Below, piece after piece: positions 33,183 to 44,842 of a stretch of 64,000 bases of DNA. Every line of letters begins with the position of its first letter. Position 1 is the stretch's first letter. Both the position numbers and the translations under genes were made by a program. Source of the stretch: Deinococcus aerolatus (GTDB lineage: Bacteria; Deinococcota; Deinococci; Deinococcales; Deinococcaceae); assembly GCF_014647055.1 (NCBI RefSeq), contig NZ_BMOL01000015.1:6348-70347 (forward strand), in the 5' to 3' direction. A model generated the notes under the pieces. That model was not told the DNA's origin. It saw only the letters and a list, made by a program, of their open reading frames with translations, and ran no database searches.

Positions 33183-34007
33183 TTACGTGACGGACGGAAG
33201 AGGCGGGGTGACGTCCTCATCCCCCGCCCACAGGCCCTGCCGTTTGAGGGCCGCCACCAGCCGGGGTTCGCGCTGTTCCATGCTGCCGCCCACGGCGAAG
33301 TAGGAGCGCAGCAGTCTGGCCCAGTCGCCGGGCTGGTCCCCCCGCGCCGCGATGGGGTTCATGACCTCCACGGCGTCGCGGATTTCCCCGTCCGTGCCGC
33401 CGTGATAGGTGTCGGTGTGAATCACCAGCGGGCGGGGCACGCGCGGGCGGTAAGGCGTGTCCTCGGCAGAGGTGCCGATGGTCAGTGCGGCGAATGGCAG
33501 CACGCCGGGCGGCAGCGCCAGCAGATCAATGATGCCCTCAAGCCCGTTCATCACGCCGCCGATCCAGCACCCCTGGTAGCCCAGCATCTCAGCGGCTGTC
33601 AGCAGGTTGGTCCCGGCCATCACGGCGTCCCCGATGCCGAAATGCACGGCAATGGCGGGCCAGTGCCCCGGCGTCTGCCCCCTGACCTCCAGCACCCGCT
33701 CCACCCGCCTCACGTCCGCGCACACCACGAAGGCCTCGGAGGCAGTGGCAATGTGCGCGTTGGTGGTCAGGGCCGCCACCTCGGCCCGCACGGCAGGGTT
33801 CACCAGCCGCACCAGCGAATACAGCTGCGCAGTGGCGTCGGTGGGCGCCCGCTGGGCGGCGTGCAGGATGGCTTCTAAATGGTCTGCGGGCAGGGGCAGT
33901 GGGGAACCGTCCTGCGCCGTGACGTATTTGCGGGTGGTGCGGTGGGCATCGTAGAAGGCCATGACCTGTTCGGCGCTCTGGGTACGGGTGGGCAGCAGGA
34001 CAGACAT
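33183..34007 (-). CDS. Nitroreductase family protein
   Basis: A 274-aa FMN-dependent NAD(P)H oxidoreductase of the nitroreductase fold. Typical elements are RTTRKYVTAQD with the FMN-phosphate-binding basic residues, HAAQRAPTDATAQLYSLVRL, and the glycine-rich GYQGCWIGGVMNGLEGIIDLL, followed by LPFAALTIGTSAED and RPRVPRPLVIHTDTY. The C-terminal ~40 residues extend beyond the usual domain. ATG 34007 follows TATGCT by 7 nt; the longer in-frame start at 34109 is not needed. The substrate is unknown. Confidence 0.85.
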   Translation of the reverse strand: MSVLLPTRTQSAEQVMAFYDAHRTTRKYVTAQDGSPLPLPADHLEAILHAAQRAPTDATAQLYSLVRLVNPAVRAEVAALTTNAHIATASEAFVVCADVRRVERVLEVRGQTPGHWPAIAVHFGIGDAVMAGTNLLTAAEMLGYQGCWIGGVMNGLEGIIDLLALPPGVLPFAALTIGTSAEDTPYRPRVPRPLVIHTDTYHGGTDGEIRDAVEVMNPIAARGDQPGDWARLLRSYFAVGGSMEQREPRLVAALKRQGLWAGDEDVTPPLPSVT

Positions 34008-34109
34008 GCCGGACAGCATAGCGGGTGGCAGCGCAACCAGAGAAAAGCATTTCCCACAGCCTGTTGGGGAATGGCGACGGGCGGCGCACCGGAAGCGATA
34101 AACCTCCAT

Positions 34110-34149
34110 AAAAAGGCCATCCTCCAGACCACTAATCTGGAGGATGGCC
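34110..34149 (-). terminator. Intrinsic terminator of the TagO/WecA-type gene
   Basis: A perfect 14-bp stem (34115-34128 with 34136-34149, arm GGCCATCCTCCAGA) with a 7-nt loop, followed by five T on the minus strand. It begins 25 bp after the stop codon. Confidence 0.92.
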
Positions 34150-34174
34150 CGGGTTCAGCCCAGGCGCGGAGGCT

Positions 34175-35323
<1,149 letters not shown>

Positions 35324-35384
35324 AAACTGACCCGAGTCTAGAGGCTATGCCGCGCCACGGCGTCAGCCGAAGGGAGCAGATGCC

Positions 35385-36008
35385 TCATTTGGTGCCGTAG
35401 ATCCGGTCTCCCGCGTCGCCCAGCCCCGGCACGATGTAGCCGTGGTCATTCAGGTGCGAGTCGATGGCAGCGGTCACGATGTCCACGTCCGGGTGGTCGC
35501 GCTCGATCACGGCGATGCCCTCTGGGGCTGCGAGGATACACATCAGCTTGATGAACTGCGCCCCAGCCTGCTTGAGGCTGTGGATGGCGGCGCTGGCACT
35601 GCCGCCCGTCGCCAGCATGGGGTCGGTCAGGAAAACGCGGCGCTCGGCGATGTCGGCGGGAAGCTTGTTGTAGTAGGCCACCGGCTGCATGGTCTGCGGG
35701 TCGCGGTACATCCCCAGATGGCCCACTTTGGCCGCCGGCACCAGATCCACAATCGCGTCGGTCATGATCAGTCCGGCGCGCAAGATGGCCACCAGGGCCA
35801 GCTTCTTGCCGCTCAGCATGGGGAATTCGCCAGTTTCCATCGGCGTGGTGACGGTGTGGGGGGCCAGTTCCAGATCGCGCATGGCCTCGTAGGCCAGCAG
35901 CATGCTCAGCTCGGCAGCCAGTTCGCGGAACTCCTTGACCCCGGTCTGGGTGTCGCGCATCAGCGAGAGCTTGTGTTGAATCAGCGGATGGGAGACGACG
36001 GTGACCAT
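35385..36008 (-). CDS. upp: Uracil phosphoribosyltransferase
   Basis: A 207-aa enzyme converting uracil and PRPP to UMP (pyrimidine salvage). The PRPP-binding loop is [16 protein letters not shown], the uracil-binding C-terminus is [16 protein letters not shown], and [17 protein letters not shown] lies in the middle. The start ATG 36008 is set by the family length and lies 6 nt after TATGGT; the longer ORF to 36275 is antisense to a small plus-strand gene. Confidence 0.95.
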   Translation of the reverse strand: MVTVVSHPLIQHKLSLMRDTQTGVKEFRELAAELSMLLAYEAMRDLELAPHTVTTPMETGEFPMLSGKKLALVAILRAGLIMTDAIVDLVPAAKVGHLGMYRDPQTMQPVAYYNKLPADIAERRVFLTDPMLATGGSASAAIHSLKQAGAQFIKLMCILAAPEGIAVIERDHPDVDIVTAAIDSHLNDHGYIVPGLGDAGDRIYGTK

Positions 36009-36095
36009 GCCCGTACCATATCGCCTTGAGGCCAAGGGGCCTGAACGAGGCGCAAATCGACACAGGGACAGCGCAGCCTTTTTGTAGGCTGGATC

Positions 36096-36266
36096 ATGCC
36101 CGACCTCGGCCCGGTGGAACTGATCATGGTCCTTCTTGTCCTGACCGTGCTGCTGGCCTGGATCCTGGTGGTCGTCCGGGTCATCCGTCTGGCCCTGGAC
36201 GGGGGACATGCCAAGCGGATTCAGGAACTGGAATCTCAGGTGGGGGAACTGGAAAAAAGGCGCTAA
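36096..36266 (+). CDS. Small single-pass membrane protein, 56 aa
   Basis: The ORF encodes an N-terminal hydrophobic helix (residues 7-33, with [19 protein letters not shown]) and a short charged, coiled-coil-like tail ([17 protein letters not shown]). ATG 36096 is 5 nt after TAGGCT, the leaderless pattern seen throughout the window. The composition and a promoter in the right place favour a real gene. No family was recognised. Confidence 0.6.
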   Translation: MPDLGPVELIMVLLVLTVLLAWILVVVRVIRLALDGGHAKRIQELESQVGELEKRR

Positions 36267-36330
36267 AGGCCGCAAGGGACAGAAAGATTGTCTGCCCTTC
36301 CGTCCCCCAGCGCCTGAATCGTCCTTCCGG

Positions 36331-37375
<1,045 letters not shown>

Positions 37376-37383
<8 letters not shown>

Positions 37384-37987
37384 GGGTCTTCTCCTGTGTG
37401 GCTGGGTCCTGTGTCGCTGAGTCAACTTCGGTGGAGTCGTGGCCGGGGTGGCCGTGACCGGCCTCCGTACTGTGGGCGTTCAGGGTTTCGGCTTCCAGAT
37501 CGGCGGCGTCGTGCTCCTTCATGTACTCCAGCCAGCCGCCGGCCTTCTGCACGTCCAGTGCGAACTGCGGCACCGGCACGAAGGTCAGGCTCTGGCCGGT
37601 GCGGGTGTTGGTGACGGTGCCTGCCTGCAGGTTCAGATCAGCGTCGTCGCCGTCCTCGAAAGCCTCCACGATGCCCTCACACTCCAGCGCCAGAAAGCCG
37701 TTGTTGATGGAATTGCGGTAATAGATGCGCGCGAAGTTGGGGGCAATCACCGCGCCCACGCCCGCGCCGCGCAGCGCCCAGACGGCGTGCTCACGGCTGC
37801 TGCCACAGCCGAAGTCGGCCCCGGCCACGATGATGTCGCCGGGCTGAACACGCTTCACGAAGGTCTTGTCGTAATCCTCCATCGCAAATTTTGCCAGCTC
37901 GGCCTCCACGTCGGTGGTCAGGTGACGGGCGGGAATAATCTCGTCGGTGTTGATGTGATCGCGGGCAAAGACGTGAACGGTGGGCAT
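37376..37987 (-). CDS. leuD: 3-isopropylmalate dehydratase small subunit, with acidic/His-rich tail
   Basis: The small (swivel-domain) subunit of isopropylmalate isomerase, 203 aa, of the short archaeal-like type: [39 protein letters not shown], and [13 protein letters not shown]. The large subunit leuC is not in the window. The last ~40 residues are an unusual extension rich in His, Thr, Asp and Gln ([19 protein letters not shown]). ATG 37987 has AAGGAG. A likely -10 GATACT (about 38092-38087) gives a ~95-nt leader in which I found no Leu-rich leader peptide. Confidence 0.88.
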
Positions 37988-38224
37988 GGAGACTCCTTGA
38001 GGGGCGGGGCGGAACGCTACTGGGTACCCCTGCACAGGCCGGGGACTGGGCCGGGGCACGGGCAACAACTGGTGTCAGACCACAGTATCAGCGCCGTCCC
38101 GTCCATGCCACCGCGCGGCGGGCAGCTTGTCGAGAGGAGCGAATGGGCTGGACCAGACAACCCCCGCAAGTTAGAACTCAGGCAGTCTCCAGACCTGATC
38201 TAGACCGTCTCATGTGTCCTTCCG

Positions 38225-38265
38225 CTGCCCCGCGCACACTCGGGGCAGTCTCCGGAAACTGCCCC
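38225..38265 (+). promoter_or_regulatory. Mutually exclusive hairpins in the leader of the SLC13 transporter gene
   Basis: CTGCCCCG (38225-38232) pairs with CGGGGCAG (38241-38248); GGGGCAGT (38242-38249) can instead pair with ACTGCCCC (38258-38265). Both helices are 8 bp and share the middle arm. The remainder up to the start codon is C/T-rich with no T-tract. Function unknown. Confidence 0.45.
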
Positions 38266-38305
38266 CCACTCTCTCCCCCGCTTCCCCTTCCCAACAGGTG
38301 AATCC

Positions 38306-40069
38306 ATGGACCCCGTAACGCTCATCCTGATCCTGTTCGTGGCCGCGCTGGTGCTGTTTGCCACCGAATGGCTGCCGGTGGACGTCACCGCGCTGGCCCT
38401 GCTCTCGGCGCTGCTGCTGGCCGGGCTGGTCACGCCGGGGCAGGCGTTTGCCGGCTTCGGCAGCGACACGGTGCTGACCCTCGCCTCGCTGTTCATCCTG
38501 ACGCGGGTGCTGCTGCGGGCAGGAGTCATCGAGTGGATCGGGGTGTCGCTGGCCCGCCGCGCCCGCAACGCCCCGGCCATGCTGCGCGGGCTGCTGGGCA
38601 CGGTGGCAGGCATCAGCGCCTTTACCAGCAACACCGCCACCACCGCCGTCTTTTTGCCGGTGGTGGCCGGACTGGCCAAACGGTCAGGCCTGGGAGCGGG
38701 GCGGGCGCTGATGCCGCTGGCCTTTGCCAGCATCCTGGGCGGCACAGTCACGGTGATCGGCACCAGCACCAATCTGGTGGTCTCGGGAGCGCTGCCCACC
38801 ACCGGGCAGGCGCCGCTGGGCTTCTTCGAGCTGGCCTGGGTGGGCCTGCCGGTGGCCGTGGTGGGCCTGCTGTACCTGTTCCTCGTGGCCCCGCGCCTGC
38901 TGCCCAACCGGGAGGCCGCCTTGGAAGACTCGCTGCGTGAGTATCTGGCGGACCTGACGGTGGCCCCTGGCAGCCCGCTGGCGGATCAGGCGCTGCGCGA
39001 CAGCGGGCTGGGCCGGGACCATGGCCTGACGGTGGTGGCGGTGCGCCGCGACAACCAGACCTTCTACGCGCCAGGGCCGGATTTTGTGGTGCAGGCCGGC
39101 GACACGCTGGCGGTGGAAGGCCAGACCGAGCGCATCCTGGCCGGGAAAAGCACGCTGGGCGTGGTCAGCAAATCCGAGCAGAAGCTGCGCGCCGAGCCAG
39201 GCGAGGGCAGCCCAGGCAGGGACAGCAACGTGCGCCTGATCGAGGCCGTCGTGCTGCCCGGTTCGCCGCTGCTGGGCCGGACCCTGAAAGAGGGCCGTTT
39301 CCGCGAGCGCTACGGCGTGTCGGTGCTGGCGCTGCACCGCCGCGCCCAGCACTTCGAGCGGCTGGGCGGTGTGCGGCTGGCGGTGGGTGACCTGCTGCTG
39401 ATTCAGGGCACGGCGGCCCGCATTGACTCGCTGGGCGACTACCTGGCCGTGATGGGTGACCTGACCGAGCGCGTGCGCGACCCTCGCCGCGCGCCGCTGG
39501 CCCTGGCCCTGTTCGTGGGCGCGGTGGGCCTGGGGGCATCCGGGACGGTGCCGCTCGCCGTGGCGGTGGTGGTGGCCGTCGCCCTGAGCCTGATATTCCG
39601 CCTGATCTCGCCGGAGGAGGCCTACGGCGCGGTGGAGTGGCCCATCATCGTGCTGATCGCCTGCATGCTGGCCTTCGGCACGGCGTTTGAGGCCACCGGG
39701 GCCGCCGGGGTGCTGACCGGGGCGCTGTCGGGCGTGCTGGAGCCGCTGGGGCCCTACGGCCTGCTGGCCGCGCTCTTTCTGGTCACGGTGGCCCTGACCC
39801 AGCCCATGAGCAACCAGGCGGCGGCGCTGGTGATGCTGCCGCTGGCCATCGGCACGGCAGGGGCGCTGGGCTACGACCCACGCCCCTTCATCATCGGCAT
39901 CACGATTGCCGCCAGCAACTCGTTCATCACGCCGCTGGAGCCCTCCTGCATGCTGGTCTACGGGCCGGGTCGCTACACCTTTCTGGACTTTGTGCGCGTC
40001 GGCTCCGGCCTGACGCTGGTGACCTTCGCCGTGTCGCTGCTGATCATTCCGCGCGTGTGGCCGTTCTAG
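38306..40069 (+). CDS. SLC13/DASS-type anion transporter with two TrkA-C domains
   Basis: A 587-aa membrane transporter of the divalent anion/Na+ symporter superfamily (sulfate, phosphate or dicarboxylates). Two membrane halves (about 1-205 and 385-587) flank a cytosolic pair of RCK-C/TrkA-C domains (about 215-370: GLTVVAVRRDNQTFYAPGPD and GVSVLALHRRAQHFERLGG). The duplicated ligand motifs are SNTATTAVFLP with GTSTNLVVSGA, and TQPMSNQAAALVMLP with ASNSFITPLEPSCMLV. ATG 38306 is used. The substrate cannot be fixed. Confidence 0.88.
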   Translation: MDPVTLILILFVAALVLFATEWLPVDVTALALLSALLLAGLVTPGQAFAGFGSDTVLTLASLFILTRVLLRAGVIEWIGVSLARRARNAPAMLRGLLGTVAGISAFTSNTATTAVFLPVVAGLAKRSGLGAGRALMPLAFASILGGTVTVIGTSTNLVVSGALPTTGQAPLGFFELAWVGLPVAVVGLLYLFLVAPRLLPNREAALEDSLREYLADLTVAPGSPLADQALRDSGLGRDHGLTVVAVRRDNQTFYAPGPDFVVQAGDTLAVEGQTERILAGKSTLGVVSKSEQKLRAEPGEGSPGRDSNVRLIEAVVLPGSPLLGRTLKEGRFRERYGVSVLALHRRAQHFERLGGVRLAVGDLLLIQGTAARIDSLGDYLAVMGDLTERVRDPRRAPLALALFVGAVGLGASGTVPLAVAVVVAVALSLIFRLISPEEAYGAVEWPIIVLIACMLAFGTAFEATGAAGVLTGALSGVLEPLGPYGLLAALFLVTVALTQPMSNQAAALVMLPLAIGTAGALGYDPRPFIIGITIAASNSFITPLEPSCMLVYGPGRYTFLDFVRVGSGLTLVTFAVSLLIIPRVWPF

Positions 40070-40101
40070 CGTTCACCGCGCGGCAGCTGTACCGTACGCG
40101 C

Positions 40102-40130
40102 AAAAAAAGCCCTCTCCACCGGGAAGAGGG
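40102..40130 (-). terminator. Intrinsic terminator for the minus-strand gene at 40162
   Basis: CCCTCT / AGAGGG (40110-40115 with 40125-40130), followed on the minus strand by seven T. Read on the plus strand it could also end the SLC13 transcript. Confidence 0.7.
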
Positions 40131-40161
40131 TCAGGCAGGGGTTTTGACCCTCAGACGATCG

Positions 40162-40323
40162 TCAGATGAACAGCGGCGCGTCGGGATCGTCCAGCAGGGG
40201 CCGGTCCTTGCGCGCCATCAGGGCGGCGGCGGTGCCAATGCCGATGACCGCGCCGATGCCGATCACGATCAGCGTCCAGGTGATCAGCACTTGCGAATGA
40301 TCGTGGGTGCGGTCTGAAACCAT
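40162..40323 (-). CDS. Small membrane protein, 53 aa
   Basis: A polar N-terminus with several His (MVSDRTHDHSQ), one transmembrane helix (about 13-35, ITWTLIVIGIGAVIGIGTAAAL), and an acidic tail (RPLLDDPDAPLFI). ATG 40323 is 6 nt after TATGCT, and an intrinsic terminator follows, so it is a complete small transcription unit. No family was recognised. Confidence 0.65.
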   Translation of the reverse strand: MVSDRTHDHSQVLITWTLIVIGIGAVIGIGTAAALMARKDRPLLDDPDAPLFI

Positions 40324-40416
40324 GGGTGAAGCATAACAGCCTGTGCGCGGCGCAGGGTTTGAACCGGGTTGAGGAATCGGGGGTGGGAGGCGGCCCACTC
40401 CCGGCCAGCAGCCAGA

Positions 40417-41706
40417 TCAGTCTGCCGGAACAGCTTTCGGTCCTTCCAGCACGCGTGGCAGCCTGCGCCACAGCGTCAGCAGGGCGACCAACCCTAGCGC
40501 CGCCAGCACGATCAGGCCCCAGCGCGAGCCGAGGGGGCCGTCCTTGTTGATCAGGGCGCTCGACAGCAGCGCGCCGGGCGGTCCCATCCCCACCAGCACG
40601 AAGGAATACAGGCTCATTACGCGCCCGCGCAGGTGGTCGGGGATGGTCAGCTGCACGGTGCTGTTGGCGCTGACCAGCAGCGTAAGCATCCCGAACCCGC
40701 AGGCCGCCAGCACCGGCGCGGCCAGCACCGAGCCAGGCGTCAGGGCCAGCGCCATGGTGGAGACGATCAGGATCACGGCGCCGTAGCGCAGGTTGCGCGC
40801 CGGATTGGGTTTGCTGGCCTGCCACAGTGCGCCGCCCATCGCCCCCACACCAAAAAATGCCGACAGCAACCCGAAGGCCGCCTCACGTTCGCCGTAGACC
40901 ACGCGGGCGAAGTAGGGAATGATCACGTTGAAGTTGATGACCGTCAGGCTCATCAGGCCCACCAGCAGCATCACGTTGCGGACGGGCGGCGTGGCCCGCA
41001 CGTAGCGCAGGCCCTCGCGGATGTCGTCGCCCACCTTGCCCCGCCGCAGACCCGGACGGGCCGGAAAAGGCAGGGTGGCCAGCACGTACAGCACCGCCCC
41101 GAACGACGCCACGTTCAGGTAGAAAGGCAGGGCCAGCCGGGCAATGTTGGTGGAGTCCCCGCCCGCCAGCAGCCGGATGCCCAGCACCGCCACCACCCCA
41201 AACAGCGCCTGCCCCAGCGTGCGGCTCACGTTGAACGACAGGCTGTTCAGGGCCACCGCATTGGTCACGGCCTCACGCGGCACGAAGTCCACCACCATGC
41301 TCTGGCGGGCAGGCATGTCAAAGGCGTTGGCGCACCCCGACACAAAGGCCAGCAGCATCACCAGCGGCAATGACACGATGCCCAAATGGGTGGTAACGGC
41401 CAGCACCAGCGCGGTGGTCAGCAGCACAAGTTGCGTGGCCAGCAGCACCCGCCGCCGGGGCACCCGGTCCACGATGGCCCCGGCGAACAGCGACAGCAGC
41501 AGACTGGGCGTGAACTGCGCCACCGTCACGAGACCCAGCGCGGAACTGCTGCCTCCCGAAAGCTCCAGCACCAGATACTGCTGCGCGGTGGCCTGCATCC
41601 ACGCCCCCACCAGCGAAAGCAACTGCGAGAACCAGTAGCGGCGGTAGTGGGGATGACTCAGCGCCCTGAATGTATTGATTCGCCACTCGCCAACACGCGC
41701 AAACAC
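40417..41706 (-). CDS. MFS transporter (enterobactin exporter/EntS-like family)
   Basis: A 429-aa major facilitator protein with 12 predicted helices. The N-terminus INTFRALSHPHYRRYWFSQLLSLVGAWMQATAQQYLV is typical of the EntS/MFS_3 group. The inter-helix motif AGAIVDRVPRRRVLL (between TM2 and TM3) is well kept. The start is the GTG at 41706: it gives the family N-terminus and lies 6 nt after TATGGT. The longer ORF to 42186 runs through the divergent promoter region. The substrate is unknown. Confidence 0.85.
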   Translation of the reverse strand: MFARVGEWRINTFRALSHPHYRRYWFSQLLSLVGAWMQATAQQYLVLELSGGSSSALGLVTVAQFTPSLLLSLFAGAIVDRVPRRRVLLATQLVLLTTALVLAVTTHLGIVSLPLVMLLAFVSGCANAFDMPARQSMVVDFVPREAVTNAVALNSLSFNVSRTLGQALFGVVAVLGIRLLAGGDSTNIARLALPFYLNVASFGAVLYVLATLPFPARPGLRRGKVGDDIREGLRYVRATPPVRNVMLLVGLMSLTVINFNVIIPYFARVVYGEREAAFGLLSAFFGVGAMGGALWQASKPNPARNLRYGAVILIVSTMALALTPGSVLAAPVLAACGFGMLTLLVSANSTVQLTIPDHLRGRVMSLYSFVLVGMGPPGALLSSALINKDGPLGSRWGLIVLAALGLVALLTLWRRLPRVLEGPKAVPAD

Positions 41707-41934
41707 CCGCCCACCATACGCCCGTCTGCAGTGGGAAGGGCGCCTGCACCGGGGAATGAAGGGCAGGTGAAAGCGGCGCGGGCGTGGGGAGCCCCCCCAT
41801 CCCACCCACCGCCGCCCCACACTTCTCACCCGGCTCACCTTTTCCAATTCTTGATGTTGTGTTACCTTACCCACAATCTCATTCTCATCCCACACGGTCA
41901 ATCCATATCTCCGCCCCCTGCGAGCCCCCATCCG

Positions 41935-42930
41935 ATGCCTCGAACCCTGTCTGTTTTTCCGTTCCCCGCCCTGCTGCTGGGTGCCCTTCTGTTCCTGGGA
42001 GGACCAGCCGGGGCCCAGACCGGGGAATTCCAGGGCGTCACCGTCACCGTGCAGGCCAAGGACACCGCCTACGGCATCGCCCGGCGCGCGGGCATCAGCG
42101 TCGAGGCCCTGCTGGCGCTGAACGGCCTGCACAGCCCCGATCTGAAGATCGGCCAGACCCTGCGGGTCTCCAGCACGGCGCGGCATGTCGTTGGGCCGAA
42201 AGAGACCCTGTACGCCCTGTCGCGGCGTTACGGCGTCAGTGTCAACGCACTGCTGGCCGAAAACGCCCTGCCCGAGGGCGCGGTGCTGAGCGTGGGCCAG
42301 GTGCTGACGTTGCCCGCCACCGCCACCCTGCCCTCTCCGGCGCAGCCCACGCCCGTTGCCCTGGCCCCCACGCCAGGGCCGCTTGCTGCGCTCTCCCTGA
42401 CGCTGCCGCCCCTTCTGGGTGTGCCCCAGCCGCCCGAGCCGGTGCCCAGCGCCGCGCCGCAGGCCCCCGCCTTCGCTCCGCCTGAGCCGGCGCTGCCGGA
42501 CGCGCCGTCACCCGACCGGCCCAGCGCGGCCCTGCCCGGCGACTGGCGCGGCATGGCGATGGCCCTGCTGGGCACGCCGTACCGGTACGGCGGCACAACC
42601 CCCGCCGGACTGGATTGCAGCGGTTTCGTGCTGCAGGTGTTCACGCCGCTGGGCGTGCGCCTGCCCCGGGTCAGCGCGGATCAGGCACAGGTGGGCCAGC
42701 CGGTGGCCGCCGAGGAACTGCAGCCCGGCGATCTGGTGTTCTTCGACACGGTGGGCGGGGGCCGCATCTCGCACGTGGGCATCTACCTGGGCGGCGACAC
42801 CTTCGTCAGCGCCAACAGCTACCAGGGCAAGGTCTCACTGGACACCCTGATGGCCGACCGTTACTGGGGGCCGCGCTACCGGGGCGCCCGGCGGGTGCTG
42901 AGCGGGCCGCTGGCCGTCCGGGGACCGTAG
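41935..42930 (+). CDS. LysM-NlpC/P60 peptidoglycan hydrolase
   Basis: A 331-aa secreted cell-wall endopeptidase. A signal peptide (1-27, ending GAQ) is followed by two LysM peptidoglycan-binding domains (about 35-78 and 83-127), a Pro/Ala-rich linker (130-200) and an NlpC/P60 domain (203-325). The catalytic Cys228 is in LDCSGFV and His280 in ISHVGIYLG. It should cut peptide stems in the murein. ATG 41935 gives the full signal peptide. It is divergent from the MFS gene. Confidence 0.92.
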   Translation: MPRTLSVFPFPALLLGALLFLGGPAGAQTGEFQGVTVTVQAKDTAYGIARRAGISVEALLALNGLHSPDLKIGQTLRVSSTARHVVGPKETLYALSRRYGVSVNALLAENALPEGAVLSVGQVLTLPATATLPSPAQPTPVALAPTPGPLAALSLTLPPLLGVPQPPEPVPSAAPQAPAFAPPEPALPDAPSPDRPSAALPGDWRGMAMALLGTPYRYGGTTPAGLDCSGFVLQVFTPLGVRLPRVSADQAQVGQPVAAEELQPGDLVFFDTVGGGRISHVGIYLGGDTFVSANSYQGKVSLDTLMADRYWGPRYRGARRVLSGPLAVRGP

Positions 42931-42958
42931 TTCAGCTTCAGCCCGGCACCGCCAACCC

Positions 42959-43864
<906 letters not shown>

Positions 43865-43908
43865 CTGCCGAGGCTATCCGATCCGCGCCGCCAAGAGCGG
43901 AACCCAGC

Positions 43909-44667
43909 TCACGCGGGCCGCACCAGCACGCTGTCGCCGGCGCGCAGGCCCGTTCTCATCAGCAGTTCGGCCGGCACCAGCAGCGTGTTGGACAGGTTCG
44001 GGCCGCCGCGCACCGACAGGGTGTGAACCAGACCGTCGTCGGCCCGGACCGCGACGGTCTGCGGTGGGCGCAACATGTCCTCCTTCCAGCGCTTCAGGAT
44101 CAGGTCATCCACCACCACCACCCCCTGCACCTCGCGGGTTACCGCCACGCTCAGCCGGGCCACGCGGGACTTGCGCGGGGCGATCAGACGGATCTGGTGC
44201 AGTTTTTGCAGCAGCCGGCGGGCGTCGGGGTCCTGCGACAGCAGCGAGACGGGCCGCTGAAGCTCGATCTGCTTGAGAATCGCCTGATCCTTGAGCCCCC
44301 AGCGAATCCGCGCCGCGCGCTCCGGCGAGGTGAGTTTCACCGGGCCACCGAAGGGCAGCGGCACTTCGGGCAGGGCGTCCAGCGCTTCCAGCGCCACATC
44401 GTCCAGGTTGACATTCAGCAGCGGATTGGGATGCACGACGCCCTCGTCGAACCGGAAGCCCCCGTGCGGGTCGAGCAGCAGCCGGATCAGTGCAGGAATC
44501 CCAGTCTGGGCTGCAAACTGCAGGTGGCGGACCCGGTGGCCCTCCAGAAACGCCTGAAACGGGCCGTCGGCGCGCTGAACAGTCAGGGCACCAGTCCGGC
44601 CCTGCTCGCTGAGCAGGTACAGCAGTTGCAGGAAATCAAAGGTTTCGAGGTTGGCAGTCTTGGTCAT
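43909..44667 (-). CDS. DUF4388 (PATAN-like) domain protein
   Basis: A 252-aa cytosolic protein. Residues about 5-100 fit the DUF4388 pattern: LETFDFLQLLYLLSEQGRTGALTVQRADG with a hydrophobic strand FQAFLEGHRVRHLQF. The C-terminal ~80 residues (VRADDGLVHTLSVRGGPNLSNTLLVPAELLMRTGLRAGDSVLV) resemble a small beta-barrel. Such domains occur in signalling and gliding-type regulators, but the role is unknown. The start ATG 44667 is preceded by a tandem copy of its own first 13 bases, which creates an upstream mini-ORF. Confidence 0.7.
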   Translation of the reverse strand: MTKTANLETFDFLQLLYLLSEQGRTGALTVQRADGPFQAFLEGHRVRHLQFAAQTGIPALIRLLLDPHGGFRFDEGVVHPNPLLNVNLDDVALEALDALPEVPLPFGGPVKLTSPERAARIRWGLKDQAILKQIELQRPVSLLSQDPDARRLLQKLHQIRLIAPRKSRVARLSVAVTREVQGVVVVDDLILKRWKEDMLRPPQTVAVRADDGLVHTLSVRGGPNLSNTLLVPAELLMRTGLRAGDSVLVRPA

Positions 44668-44681
44668 ACAGTCTTGGTCAT
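44654..44681 (-). repeat. 14-bp tandem duplication of a start region
   Basis: ATGACCAAGACTG occurs at 44681-44669 and again at 44667-44655. The upstream copy opens M-T-K-T-V-stop, whose TGA overlaps the real start codon (ATGA). A -10 box TACACT (44730-44725) lies further upstream. Confidence 0.8.
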
Positions 44682-44842
44682 GGGGGCCTGGGCAATGCGG
44701 GGTGTTGTGGCGCAGCGTGCAGGGAGTGTAACGCCGAAAGCCTGACCTGCACGTCTTCCGGGGGTGGTGTACCCCCACACACCCCCAGTACGTCACATTC
44801 GCTTGATGTGAGGCGCAGCCCGGCAGACGGCTTCAGCAGCGC

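Noticed and set aside
37988..38095. A leucine-type attenuator in the leader of leuD
   Set aside because: No short ORF with consecutive Leu codons and no terminator hairpin with a T-tract was found, despite GC-rich stems.
44762..44815. A CRP-type site near TCACAT/ATGTGA upstream of the DUF4388 gene
   Set aside because: The half-sites are in the wrong order for CRP (TGTGA-N6-TCACA) and the position is far upstream; it is only a weak inverted repeat.
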